Source of the DNA: Rutstroemia sp. NJR-2017a BVV2
Taxonomy: Eukaryota; Ascomycota; Leotiomycetes; Helotiales; Rutstroemiaceae
Assembly: GCA_002946415.1 (NCBI GenBank)
Contig: NJPS01000041.1
Location: forward strand, 124,001-188,000
Length of the DNA: 64,000 bases
Direction: 5' to 3'
The notes beneath the pieces were generated by a model. The model ran no database searches. It was not told the origin of the DNA and worked only from the letters and a program-made list of their open reading frames with translations. Below are positions 13,690-25,239 of this stretch, one piece after another; position 1 is the stretch's first letter; each line of letters begins with the position of its first letter. A program made the translations under genes and the position numbers.

Positions 13690-15364
13690 CTTTGCGGCGG
13701 ATAGGGTAGATGTTTGATTGAGTGACTGAGAATAAATTCTGGTTCAGTATGCAAGTCTTATATAGATTTTTCTGCTCATAGTATTCTGGTTGGTGAGGAC
13801 GCCGTCGAAATACTAAATCCATACTAAGTCTGCGAATTGAAAAGCTCATCAGCTGAGCCCTCGGCAGCATTGATAAACTGGTCAACTTCAGTTCATCCTT
13901 GGCACTATCAGATTTTCGCCCACAATCAGAATTAGAATCGATCTTCCTGTCGAATCGAATGGCAGTATGCTAACACGCGATTACTATCGGTTGAGCCGCA
14001 GCGGTTTGGATGGATGGATGGATGGTGCGGGAGAAAAACGCAAATTAGTTCTATTAGACACCAACGCAGGTTCTTGAACCCGCTCCGTGGTGCAAAGAAC
14101 TGGGCAGTTACATATCACGTATCCATGACCCGAATAGATGATTAGCTGCAAAGTGTTGTTCCAAAGACTTTGGAACATTCACTTGCACCTGGCGATCTTT
14201 GACTCATATCATGTAGACACCTGTCGCCATGCGCGGTCCCGAGTAGGCCCGCTTCTCTTGCGCAAAGCTCATGTTGTCGCAGAAATATAGGCGGAGGTTC
14301 CTACCCGTGACTAGGTCGTTCATGTTGCTCCTATACAGTAAATGAGACTCAGATATTCTTCTCATTTGAGACACTTGTCCTCTGCAATGGCTCGACTGCA
14401 CTGATGTACTTAGCACGTGTTCATAGCCAGTAGAGTTGCATCTAACGAAGCGAAAAGGGAGAAAAAAATAACCTGTAATATGAATTGCTGGGCCGTGTGC
14501 GTATGTTTCAATCTGCAAGTAACCCACTAAGCGCGAGCGTTGATATTGTTGGTAGCTTGATTGAATTGCTTCAGTAGGAACTGTGTTCCTTGCCTATGTT
14601 GCTTTTTCACGTCCAGGAAACGTCTTCCCAAGTGAATGACAGTCTACGCGACAGTTGAATATCGATTGGGACACTGGCAGACAAAGTCCGAAGCTGGCCT
14701 GCGAAAGAGTACATTCACTGGCGCATATTTCATAGGCAGCACGCAGAAACCCCAGCGCATTCCTCAATTAGTCATAGCAATATCTATCGTCGGCAGCTTT
14801 AATAGGGAATACGAACAGGGAAATGAGTTCGTATTCCCTGTTCGTATTCCCTATTAAAGCTGCCGACGCGCCTGTGTACTTCGTAAAAACGGGGTCAGAA
14901 GCGCCTAGGTCGCAGGATCGCTAACCAATATGAACCCCGAAATACGATTGGTGGCTAAAGCAGATCATTTCTAACGCTTACTTCCTGCTAAAAACTACCT
15001 GTTTCAGCCCTAAATAGACTCAATCTTGTACCTCATCGTCGGGTACTTAGTGATGGATACAATTCCACAGTCCGAACAGAGGGGAACAGGATGCTATGTG
15101 GAGCATATTACCAAATGAGCTTGGTGGGGTCGTGTACAGGAGCGGCCAGCATAACACCTGTGACAGATTCTTCTGATTGTGCGCTCAAATTTCGAACAAT
15201 GTTATGGCATGCCTTGCATGGAATTGCTGACAGTGACTCCGCCTCTTTCGAGACCTTGGCTGACACATGTTAGTAATCCCTTTGCATCTACATATATTGA
15301 GCGGACCCCTCCCTTCCATTGATTATACAGAAACTCACCTATACTCTCGCTCAAAGATTTCAAC
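13690..15364. other. Intergenic region with a large hairpin
   Basis: No gene is recognised. The region holds a GGAT tetranucleotide run near 14008-14025 and the perfect inverted repeat at 14788-14868. The last about 100 bases, including a TATA-like ACATATATT near 15286, are the likely core promoter of the small secreted protein gene. Confidence 0.55.
14788..14868. repeat. Perfect 33-bp inverted repeat, 15-nt loop
   Basis: The left arm 14788-14820 and the right arm 14836-14868 are exact reverse complements over 33 bases, separated by 15 nt. Outside the arms pairing stops at once. The GTTCGTATTCCCT half of the arm is also repeated in direct orientation, overlapping the loop (14828-14840 and 14840-14852). 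No coding frame spans it. It could be a foldback/MITE remnant or a hairpin-forming RNA, and neither is proven. Confidence 0.95.
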
Positions 15365-15880
15365 ATGATGCTCTTGACAACCAAACTCCTTCTCCTCTCC
15401 CTCATTTCGTCATCCACGGCGTACTGGATACAGTTCCACTCCGATACGAAATGCACCGGGGACTCCCTTCTTCGCTCTCACATAAGTAATGCCAACCAAG
15501 CCTGTCAAACGCGATCTGCATCCAAAGCCACCTCGGCATTTGTCACTAATACGGGCTCGTCGGATGACAACACGGTCGTTGTATTCTATTCATCCATGAA
15601 TTGTGACCCGAATACAGCCATTGCAAGAGTAGAAGATGGCTGCACCACGGTCAAGACTCTTGACTTCAGTTACGGCAGTTTCAACGTCATTTATGCTCAT
15701 GAGGCGGGAAGGGATACGCCAGTGTCCAAAAATGGAGAGGCATTTAGTGACGGGGGAATGGCAACCTATAAAGGCAAGGAATATAAGTGGCAAAAGACCT
15801 TGAATGGGGAGGCGAAAGGTGTAGTAACAAGGGAATGGGACGATGCGATCGTCAAGGCAAAGATGGGGATGGTGCGTTGA
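15365..15880 (+). CDS. Small secreted protein with four cysteines
   Basis: A 171-aa frame begins with tandem ATGs (15365 and 15368). Residues 1 to about 19 form a clear signal peptide: Met-Met, one Lys, a leucine-rich core, then Ser-Ser-Thr-Ala before the likely cleavage point. The mature protein has four cysteines (residues 30, 47, 80 and 93), enough for two disulfides, and no membrane span. Size, secretion and cysteine content fit small secreted proteins, some of which act as effectors in plant-associated fungi, but no known family is recognised. A TATA-like element lies about 80 bp upstream. An effector role is inference. Confidence 0.75.
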   Translation: MMLLTTKLLLLSLISSSTAYWIQFHSDTKCTGDSLLRSHISNANQACQTRSASKATSAFVTNTGSSDDNTVVVFYSSMNCDPNTAIARVEDGCTTVKTLDFSYGSFNVIYAHEAGRDTPVSKNGEAFSDGGMATYKGKEYKWQKTLNGEAKGVVTREWDDAIVKAKMGMVR

Positions 15881-16718
15881 GACGCCATGTTGCAGCAGGA
15901 GAAACACAGTTCAGCTCAACAAAGGCCGGCACTCTCAAGCAATGTGCGAAGGCTTTGACGTAGTACGGCGTGCAGCTTGGGACAGATACCAAGCCATCCT
16001 GCGCTCTGGAACTGGATTCGAGAAACGTTGCACAATAGGAGTGTGACGGTTGCGCAATCGAGCAATTCGAGGAGTCCCAGAGCAAGCAACTGCATGATCA
16101 GGACTGAACGGGACCGAGGTGCGATTTGGTGTATCCAGGCTGAAGGAGGTCTATCAAAATTGTTTATTTGCTCGCCACGTGCTCGCCAAATTGCGAACTC
16201 AGAACAAGAACCAGCGATGCCAAACAGTTTTGCGAAGTTCCGACTCAGAAGGAACAGCCCGAAGCATCCTATACGATCCAATAGTATGTGAAGACTCATG
16301 CTGGGACCGAGCTGAAGCATACCTAGTGTTGGGGTTTGGACGTTGGGCTTGCTGGTGCAACCGCCATTAGGCCACCATTAGGGACAACTTTGAGACGCCG
16401 TCTCGGTGTATTTGCGATACGGGGCACATAAGATAAGATATTGGGATAGTGAACCCACTAAATGAATCGGCGCGAAAGGGTTTGGAGTTCGCGAATACGA
16501 AAGCTCAATTCGATTGAGAGTATGTTGCAGGCAAAATTTTGGCAAGAAGTAGAATCAGAAGGGCCGACATAACCATCTCGGTAGAAGTAACAATAAATAT
16601 GAAGACTCCTTTTTTTTGCATTCGGTTCATGCGAAAGCACTTTGAATGCCCTAAGCCATCTCATGAAATAAATCGTCCGTTGAAACTCCGCATGCTATGC
16701 AATATCCCAAACCTCATT
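15881..16718. other. Intergenic region without recognised gene
   Basis: This stretch separates the convergent 3' ends of the secreted-protein gene and Plp2. Short open frames exist on both strands but show no motifs and overlap one another. I see nothing else. Confidence 0.5.
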
Positions 16719-17495
16719 CTACCAGTCATCATCGTCATCATCTTCTACGTTCGCTTGTTTCGAACTTCCACGTATACCACCTTTCTCTCTACGTTCCTCC
16801 TCCTCATCCTCCGCATCACGTCTTCTCTTTGCAACCCGTATATCATTCTCCTTGATAGCTCCGACGTCGATCAAAAGCTTATCAATTTCTGGCATTCCCA
16901 CTCGCACACCTCCCATTGTCATCAATGTTACAACTTGTCTCACAATATCCCCTTTGTTGTACACTAATATCGTAGGACAATTCCTCTCCGGGTAACCCTC
17001 GATTGCCATATCGCCCCTCATTTCGCAGAACTTCACTTCACCGAATTCGACAGCAGCTCTCCTCCACAGCTCGGTCAAAACCCTACTCTCCACGTTTGTT
17101 CCCAAACCACTTGTTAAGTTAACCAATACTGGTCCCTCTTGGCTAGCATCTGTGACCTCCCTTTGGTAGTCGGGTTTCGATAGGGGATAGACAGCGCCAT
17201 GTTTCGCCTTCTTGGTCAACGATGCCAATTCTGCGACCCTTTGTTGCCGATATTGTTCAAGGAAAGCCTCATCCTCTTCGTCTTCTAGCTCGTCGAGCTC
17301 ATCCAGGTCCTTCCCCTCCAGACGATTTTCATGGGCAAGCCGTCGTGCTTCAAGAATGGCTTCTTCGATGATGGGTGTGGGAGATGGAGGTTTCTCTGGT
17401 ATCACTCCATGTTTGCGCAGGATATCGTTCCATTCTGTATCGGCATTTGGATCATCAATAGGAACATTCACTCTCTGGTCCATAGGAGCTGCCAT
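16719..17495 (-). CDS. plp2: Phosducin-like protein 2 (Plp2), thioredoxin-fold CCT cofactor
   Basis: An intronless 258-aa frame. The N-terminus has the family hallmark DTEWNDILRKHG-type motif, followed by a long acidic/helical region (ELDELEDEEDEAFL) and the thioredoxin-like domain from about residue 110. NCPTILVYNKGDIV and the GGVRVGMPEIDKLL stretch are typical of the PhLP2 subfamily. The tail is strongly acidic and ends in a run of Asp plus Trp. In yeast and animals these proteins bind the cytosolic chaperonin CCT/TRiC and assist actin and tubulin folding; that function is family knowledge, not seen here. It is transcribed divergently from the eS27 gene, with 398 bp between the two start codons. 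Confidence 0.9.
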   Translation of the reverse strand: MAAPMDQRVNVPIDDPNADTEWNDILRKHGVIPEKPPSPTPIIEEAILEARRLAHENRLEGKDLDELDELEDEEDEAFLEQYRQQRVAELASLTKKAKHGAVYPLSKPDYQREVTDASQEGPVLVNLTSGLGTNVESRVLTELWRRAAVEFGEVKFCEMRGDMAIEGYPERNCPTILVYNKGDIVRQVVTLMTMGGVRVGMPEIDKLLIDVGAIKENDIRVAKRRRDAEDEEEERREKGGIRGSSKQANVEDDDDDDW

Positions 17496-17893
17496 CTTTG
17501 AAAGATATGGGTTTCTATAATTGTTCGGCTTGAACAGAGAGTTGTCGTACCCATATCGAGTTGCCTAGCATTTTGGAGGGGTAGTGCAGCAAACATAGCA
17601 AACTCCACTTTAAGCCACTAAGAGAGCCGTGAGAACCCTGACTACGGCGGAGCACAGGCAAACAATCCAGACAATCTATTCACACGTGATAGGCTCACAC
17701 TCGCTAAAATTATGGCGCACTTTAGGGTTTTTCCTGATATTGGTTCATTTTTTCTCCGCTCCTGATACCTCTACAATCGATCCATCGACAACGACTGACA
17801 CTCGCTCTCCACGTCCATCAAACTCGAGACAAACGACAGAAGACCCGTCAGTCAACAGAAAATCAATACAAATTTCGATCAGAATCCGTCAAG
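17496..17893. promoter_or_regulatory. Divergent promoter of plp2 and rps27
   Basis: 398 bp lie between two divergent start codons. A TTTAGGGTTT element sits at 17721-17730, about 165 bp upstream of the eS27 ATG. TTAGGG-type sites are known Tbf1 sites at ribosomal protein genes in some ascomycete yeasts; the assignment here is by analogy. The leader just before the eS27 ATG is CA/TC-rich. Confidence 0.55.
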
Positions 17894-18447
17894 ATGGTAA
17901 GGAATACCTCCTATCCCTCTCCCCACATCATGACAGCATTGGGAGGCAATGGCGAATTGGCACACGACATCGAAACAATATCATCGAGCTCAGAAAGCAT
18001 CAGCGGTGGAGGAATATGGACGCTACGAATGCTACGGAGGTTGATTGAGTGATGGAAATGGATGGATTGATGGAATTCGTTGTTCTGAAGATGGTTGCTA
18101 ATGAAGTGCTGCCTGAATAGGTTCTCGCAGTTGATCTCCTCAACCCATCTCCAGCCGCTGAGGCTCGCAAGCACAAGCTCAAGGTACGCAAAAAATTCTT
18201 CCCATTTCATTAAGAAATGAAAGCTATAGCAAGAGAACAAGAGCTGATGGATTTGCCACTCTAGCAACTTGTCCCAGGCCCTCGATCATTCTTCATGGAT
18301 GTTAAGTGCCCTGGTTGCTTCACAATCACCACCGTCTTCAGCCACGCACAAACCGTTGTTATCTGCGCCGGATGCTCGACCGTCCTCTGCCAGCCTACTG
18401 GTGGTAAGGCTCGTTTGACAGAGGGCTGCTCATTCCGAAGAAAGTAG
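17894..18447 (+). CDS. rps27: 40S ribosomal protein eS27
   Basis: Three exons: 17894-17896 (the ATG alone), 18121-18183 and 18265-18447. They give 82 aa, the normal eS27 length. Intron 1 (17897-18120) starts GTAAGG and intron 2 (18184-18264) starts GTACGC; both end in TAG. The conserved N-terminus ([11 protein letters not shown]), the zinc-binding CPGC and CAGC pairs and the C-terminal GCSFRRK are all present. It is a structural component of the small subunit in the cytosol. The exon consisting only of the initiator codon explains why this gene is easily missed. The shared promoter with plp2 carries a TTAGGGTTT site. Confidence 0.95.
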
Positions 18448-19365
18448 ACCAATTATTTCCGCGCTACTTTTGTTTCGGGTTCATCTTTTCGGTTAATGGC
18501 ATACAATGAAGGTGTTAGACCTGGTTCTATTTTTCGATACGCATTATGACGGATAGAAGATGGACATCGCCCAAAAATTCCTTGCGAAAGATAGTAGCAA
18601 CTAGCAGCAAAGAAGGCGTTTTGGGGAAAATCCGGATATCTTGCATCAATCAAAACCTTCTCCCTCACAAAAATCTTCGCAGCAATACTTTCTTTTTTCC
18701 TGTGTACAATGTTGGTCAGTTTGTGATATTTTTGATCGCGAGCATAAGAACCCAACATTGGTGGATATGAATGGCCGGAAATGACGATTCTACGAGGGCT
18801 CCATGATGAGCTGCGAGGACTGGATTGCTTGTTGAGGACTGCTACATAACCTCGGATGTGGGCTTGTGCAATACCAATATACGATGTCCATTCGAATGAA
18901 TTTATGTATGTTGTGTGCTTCCATGATGTGATTTTGCCTCTGTGATTGCCGATTCGCAAGCTGTATCTGCTTCATTGTTTCATTCCAAATCATTCATTTA
19001 CCCTTAAGCCAGATTAATGCCCTAGTTTAAGTGAACAATCATGACACCTTTCAATGCTATTGCTCTTCCTGCCTGAACATATGCTCGCGGTCGAAACTTG
19101 CTAGAACACGCGATGTGGGTGAGGCTTAGTGTTACTGTCAATTACATTTGGGAATGAACTTTAGCTGCTTTGTGGAACGTGAGTTTACGGGCAGCCCATA
19201 CTGACCCCTGTGGCAGATCATCGCCTTCATGGAAGGCTATCTGCTACCATTTACCACGACATGAACGAGTCTACGCACAACACTCTCTTAAACGTCCACG
19301 TCGATTTCATATTTAACTCAAGTGGAAGTATAGGGAAGCTTATTCTAAAAAGGCCCACCTCTATT
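18448..19365. other. Intergenic region
   Basis: This contains the 3' UTR of rps27 and the promoter of the HET gene. There is a short open frame on the minus strand (18453-18959) without recognisable motifs, which I do not support as a gene. Confidence 0.5.
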
Positions 19366-21876
19366 ATGTCCCCAACAAGGAAACGTGCCATTACTTCAAG
19401 CTCTGAAAATATTGAGTCGCCGTCAGATTGGTGCTGGAGGGGAGAGGGGCATGCTTACGAAGTCCCGAGTTCTCCACAGGCATGCGAAGTTGCTAGAAGC
19501 ATAAAATGTTTGAGATTTGCTAATATACCTTTCACAGAAACGAAGCACTAGATGCGGCGTATGTGAGAAAATACTGGCTTACTTGAAGAAGCATTCAAAA
19601 TTGCTGATCGGTCCTGAGGCAGGTGAGTATGTTGCTCTCGGCACAATTGAGGAGGTTATGTGCTCGACCACATGCAAAGCACATTATAAGCTCCTACTAC
19701 CTCATCCAAAATCTAGGCCACGTCTATTCAAATGCTCGATGCAGCTTCGCATTTGCTACGGGCCAGAAATACGCGGAATGTATGTGTTTACTGTCCTATC
19801 ATTTATTGTTTACATTGATGCAACATTAACCTTTTTGGTAGAAATTATGATGAACCTGGCTCACTATATGTACTGACGGACCGCATAGAACTTGTGAAGC
19901 GAGAGACTCCAGATGGTTACCTAGGCCTTGGGAAGATCTTGAATCCCTTGTGGATTGATTCTTCAGTTCTACGAAGGTGGAAGAACACCTGCGATAAGAG
20001 ACATGGATTGGCTTGTAGATCAAGGTTCTCGTCCCATCACCAATCATTTCCAGATAGACCAAAACTTCTCATCGATGTCTGGCTTCAGTGCCTTTCCTAT
20101 GCTCCGACCGATGCAGATTACGTGGCATTGAGCTATGTTTGGGGATCTACCAACTCTACTAAGACCTTGAAGACGAATCTGGAACAGTTCCAACGCGCCA
20201 ACTCTCTCGCCGGGGAAAATGAGCATGTTCGCCTACCTCGAACAATAAGGGATGCAATGGTTTTGACGGATATATTGGGAGAACGCTACCTATGGGTCGA
20301 CTCTCTCTGTATTGTCCAAGATGATGAGAAGTCGCAAAGTGAGGAGCTCGACAAAATGGCTTCCATATATGCGAGTGCCTCTGTGACTATTGTCGCAGCA
20401 CAGGGCACTCATGCAGATTTTGGATTACGGGGCTTGCAGTCATGCCAGGCTCGGACGCTCACTCAGAACATTACCAAAATCAACCGAGATAATAGCATCC
20501 TCAAAGTCCCTGACGTGCTTGAAAAGCTGGGCTCCCATTCTGCATGGATGAAACGAGGTTGGACGTTCCAGGAACACATTTTCTCGCATCGTCTATTGAT
20601 TTTCAACAACGAGAGCGTCTACTGGGAGTGCGATCATGGAGTATGGTATGAAAATATAGAAGATATGGATATCAACAGACTAAATAAGAGTCGATCTACA
20701 CCCCTTGATATCAAAAGTATGTTTACGGATCCACTGCCTTCGATCAGTCGGTTCTTCGCAATTGTGGATGAATATATGAACAGAAATCTCACATATCCAG
20801 AAGATAAACTGCGCGCATTTGCCGGTATATCAAGAGCACTGGAATCAACTTTTGATGGTGGATTCGTTTGTGGCTTACCTGTTTTATGGCTGGATATAGC
20901 GCTTCTCTGGCAACCAAAGACCGATGATAGATTATGCCATCACCGCCAAGGCGTTGGTAGGCTCTGTCCAGACATCCCCTCCTGGTCTTGGGCCAACGGC
21001 ATTGGAAGACTTGATTCCATCACCCGTCGCTATTATATCGATTACATACACCAGTACGACGCCCTAAGATTTCTAAAAACTCACTCAGGTTTCGGGGTGC
21101 AAATTATTCCTATAGTTAAATGGGTAATTCGAGAAAATGTTGAATCGTCTCCAACTATGCTTCAGAACACTTGGTTTCAGTATAAACGCCAGGCCGAGGA
21201 AGAGAACAGGCTACCCCCAGGCTGGGAGAAGCATGATGGTCCTGCTTCAATAGAAAAGCAGTCACAGCTGGACTCTAATATATATTATACGTATGGTTCG
21301 GATCCGCATATTCCATACTGCTATCCTGTGCCCCAGCGAGATAGCAATGTTCCCAGGCCACCGAAATGGACTTTACTATCGTGCCATACTAAGCGGGCGT
21401 GGTTACGAGTGGCAGAGATGGCGCACTTCAACGTCGAGAGAACAAGAAATTCGCTTGCTTATCAAGTTACTTGGACTGTGGTGCGAACTGCAGATGGTGT
21501 ATGGGCTGGTGCGCTGAGATATGACCATCATGGGCAAGAAATAGGGTCGGTTGCTGGGAGGACGAGGAACGCGAAAGAAGCATTTGATGAACCCGATGTC
21601 AATAACTCAATCGACACTAAAATGGTGGAGCTTGTTGCCATATCTAGAGGTTGCACAGTGCGAAGGCTACGAAAGCCCGAAAAGTGGCAGTACGTGTGCC
21701 CCGAGTTAGATCACGATGAAGCTCCCAACTTTGATGACGAAAAACCATACGAGTTTTACAACTGCCTCTGGATTGGGTGGAAAGATGGAATTGCCTATAG
21801 GAAGGCTTTGGGGCGTGTGGAGAAGAGCGTTTGGGAGGCTTTGGAGTTGGAGGAGATAGAGTTGATACTGGGATAA
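19366..21876 (+). CDS. HET-domain protein (heterokaryon incompatibility family), apparently intact
   Basis: The core exon 19842-21876 and the preceding exon 19538-19779 are well supported: the 62-nt intron between them starts GTATGT, ends TAG and keeps the frame. An upstream exon is required because a stop lies just 5' of 19538. The best candidate starts at ATG 19366 and splices at 19462 or 19489, both phase 0 but weak donors, giving about 790-800 aa. An in-frame ATG at 19261 is an alternative start. HET-domain hallmarks are present in order: YVALSYVWGS, LPRTIRDAMVL, the RYLWVDSLCIVQDD block, YASASVTIVAAQG and RGWTFQE. The N-terminal CGVCEK block is common ahead of fungal HET domains. The C-terminal FYNCLWIGWKDGIAYR region is a usual ending. 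HET proteins trigger cell death on contact between genetically different hyphae in characterised cases; this one is uncharacterised. Confidence 0.85.
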
Positions 21877-21899
21877 AAGATGCATGGCAATGAAGGAGA

Positions 21900-22252
21900 A
21901 CTTCATAGGTAGAAGGATGTGTATCTGAAGTACTCCCTGCGCGGTGCCTCGAAATAGAAGGCCGCCGCCGTTTAGAGCCTTGTGAAGGTCGCGTTTCCCT
22001 CTGGGGAACTTCTGGTACACTATCTTCTGGCTCCTCTTCTTCCTCGACATCTATCTCATCAACCGGGACCTGTGTTTCTTGAACGATCTTCTCGGGTGAT
22101 GCCTCGACTGGCGCGGTCAATTCCTCTCTTAGCCTTCCTTTACCCTTCCTGGGACGGCCCGCTTTGATAGCTGGCACTTCAACTTCCTCCATGTCGGTGT
22201 TATCTCCTTTGTCCTTCTTTGCAGCTTTCGCGCGAGTTGTATGATCGGACAA
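21900..22252 (-). other. Possible AT-hook coding fragment, 3'-overlapping the HET gene
   Basis: On the minus strand an open frame contains Lys-rich sequence, then KAGRPRKGKGR (an AT-hook core, GRPRKGKGR), then a Glu-rich stretch (VEEEEEPEDS) and KRRRPS. This composition is coding-like and nuclear in character, unlike the shadow frames nearby. No ATG opens the frame at 22252; either MEEVEVP (about 22192) is the start, or an upstream exon from ATG 22337 is spliced in. The open frame continues antisense into the last about 230 bp of the HET gene. It may be a real small convergent gene, a gene relic, or chance. I cannot decide. Confidence 0.3.
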
Positions 22253-23389
22253 TCAAAGGGGATTCACGCAATATCACAGTTTACGCCTGGCCTGAGCATT
22301 CGCTAGATCTACACCGGATCGATTTCGCGTCCATTGTTTAAGTTCGGATGGATGACCAGAAATTTACACCAGAATTTTCAGAACCGAGAAAGAAATACAT
22401 GATTCTTCACTTCTTCATTCTCATTTATTCACGTCGTTTTCTCAGTTCCTGTCCCAAGTCTATTCCCTGGTTCCATCTGTCTTCAATCAACCCAATATAC
22501 ATTTCCAACCAACAACTGAGCTTTCCGATCCACCCGGTTCGTAGATATCATACTATTCTAAACTTGCATCGCAGTGTATATAGAACAACCACCTTCACCA
22601 CAAAACCTAGTGTATTCGCCCAAACGCATTACAACGAATTCATACATCTCTATCTAAATACTATAATCAGACTCCAACTCTTTTCCACCTTCCTAGAAGA
22701 ATACAACCTCCGGAGTTTTCCTGCGTCTGGAACCCGAATCCTCCATCACATCGTCACAGCTAAATACTTATTCATATACTTCTACACCACGATAGAGGTA
22801 TCACAGCAAATGATACTCTACTTCTTTTTCTTCTGCGTCGCCCAAGGAACTAGCTTTCCTGTTCTTCGGCACAGTCACACTTATCTAACAAACCGAACAT
22901 CTTCCTCCTATCCCATGCTTGTGTCAAGATTGTATCATCATTCCTACAATTACTCCTCTGAGCTGGGTCTCTTTGCTCGACCTCTGTTATCTTCTTCACC
23001 TTCCTCTCCCCGTCTAAACTTGACTTCCCACATTTGGAGCTTGGTCTATCTATCATCTACTGCATCTCATCGCTATATATATAATCATCCATACCCAAGA
23101 ATCCCGATACTCTACCAGAAGTTGAAAAACTACTTATCATTCTCTCCCTTCCACTCTATACCCAAACGGATTCATTTGTATCTTTACTCTAAGGCCTTAC
23201 TCTTTCACTTCCCCTCTACCTCTAGCACTAGGCCGCAAAATGGGCACCAGTGGGTAAAAGAAAAAGATCAATCTATCCAGCAGGCTGGCACGTTCTATTT
23301 AGGTACCGGATCGGTTTCCAAGCTGCTCAAACCACCTATGGGTGCCTCAACCAAGTGGGTATGTTCGCAGCCTAATCTTTATTTGGATC

Positions 23390-23625
23390 TCTGCCTACCT
23401 ACTTACCTATCTACCTACCTACCCACCAACCTATTATCCTCCTTCACTTATCCCCTCCAACTTATTCTATCTTCTTCTTCTCCCTTATCTTTCTCCCTTT
23501 ACCTCCTCTTCCCTCTTCTCCCTCCCTCCTATCTTTCTCCTCTCCCCCCCTTTCCTTCCCCTCCTATCCCCCTCCTTTCCTCTCCACTTCCTCCTCTCCA
23601 CCTCCTCCTCTCCACCTCATCTCAA
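23390..23625. repeat. CTAC/CTCC low-complexity tract
   Basis: Imperfect ACCT/CTAC tetranucleotides (about 23395-23430) pass into a long polypyrimidine tract dominated by CTCC and TCCT. It is seen directly; its function is unknown. Confidence 0.8.
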
Positions 23626-25239
23626 ACAAACATCAGCACAACCCAGTACAACCCATCACCACCCAGCCTAGCACCCCCCATCCCATCCCAGCACATTCCA
23701 CCACCTTCATTTACCACTCAGCACAAAACAGTCCTCCCAACATAAACAAATTCCATTCCCCCCTTTTCAGAAAACACAGAACAAGCGAGGAAGCATATAT
23801 AAGAAGCTAAGCAGTCAATCAGGCATGAAGTAAATGTATAAATCAAACATATTCATAAACCAAACATCTGTATCTGTACGAAGTGAAGTGAAGTGAATGT
23901 AATTTCTCCGTATATGAACTAAAGTACGTATGTATAGACGGAACCACAAACTAGAGTAGAGTGAGTGCCCAGCTACCTAACTAACATAACTAAACCAACT
24001 GACTCAATCAAGTCCCGTCAGCCCAATCAGTCAAGTCAGCCAGCCCAGCCAGCCCAAAGCTCACTCATAGTTTCCCCTCTCCATCTACGTCCGTCCGTCC
24101 GTCCATCCATCCATCCATTCATCCATAACAGCTCTAATTGCTCTCTTCTTAAAATGAACGACTGACCAACAATGATAACCCAGCTGAGTAACTTCCAGAC
24201 AGGCAAGGAGGTGAATGTATGTAGAAATCCTTCTACCACTTCCAATCTTGTCTTCTTCCTACACCTTTTCAGCAGCTACCCAAACCAAGCCATCACCATC
24301 ATCACAATCAAATAGAGAGAAAAAACGAATGCATCATGGAAAGAAAACTTGGTAGTCAAAAACAAAGATCAACCTCCCCAGAAGCTGCTATTTCCATTTC
24401 ATCTAAAATCACCAAATCCCCCTGCTTTGTGCTAACACGTCGAAATAGTCCCATTCGAATGTCTGCGAGTCTTTGTCTGCGGTGGTGATTGGTCGAAAAT
24501 AACTGCTACACCCCCTTAATGATCCTTGCTCCCAACTACCGCCCTCATTACAACCCTCGACCTTGTGCTCTCCACCAGAGGTCCAACATGAGTGAATGAA
24601 AAAAGAAACATGACATGAGGAAAGGTAAATCCCATCGATGAAAACAGAATATCTCTGGCAAACATTTGGTCAAAAACACATCAGCAATTTTGGGGGTTGT
24701 ATGTGTCTATGCAGCGGACCATATGTAGCCATGTACGCGCTTGTTTCAGGTTCGTGACGGAATTGGTTGATGACATTATCCTTTCGAAGTTCAAATCCGG
24801 AGATCCAAAAGCTTGACTTAATGCTTCGAAAAAAGAAGATAAGTGCCATCGACATGCCGTTCGATTACTTGAACCTCGATGACGGTGCCCACCAAATGAT
24901 ATCCTCGGACGAGAATACTTCAAGTGTGAGTCATAAGCCATGGTGAAGTTCAGAGTGCTCGAGCCATAAAGAAAGCCAATAAGCGAATCCATAAACGAAA
25001 GGAAAGCGGTTCATAAGAGATGTATGTTTGTTGAGAATCGAGCCATTTGTATGCATTGCCGGGAAGACAGTCAAATATGGTCAACGATAATTTGGTTTTT
25101 TTGGTGCCAGTGCAACCTTAATGAGCCGAGTGTCGAATTTCGATCGAAAGCGGGGTCAAAAAAAAGTCGTCATGGAGAAAAAGGATTCATCATAGGCCTC
25201 CACCTGGTGTGATGCCGGAGGAGCGAGTGACACTTATGA

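Larger units (their letters stand above)
21877..25239. other. Pyrimidine-rich intergenic region
   Basis: Apart from the possible AT-hook fragment there is no supported gene. The plus strand from about 22340 to 23750 is CT-rich and remains open for 465 codons, but it encodes Tyr/Ser/Pro/Leu/His-rich sequence with no domain and ends in CTCCTC and CTACCTAC repeats (23390-23620). Further simple repeats are CCGT/CCAT at 24085-24120. The 3' UTR of casein kinase 1 probably occupies the right end. Confidence 0.5.

Noticed and set aside
22348..23745. 465-aa open frame as a protein-coding gene
   Set aside because: Composition is that of translated CT-rich repeats, there are no domains, and purine scarcity explains the lack of stops. 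Kept only as a finding.
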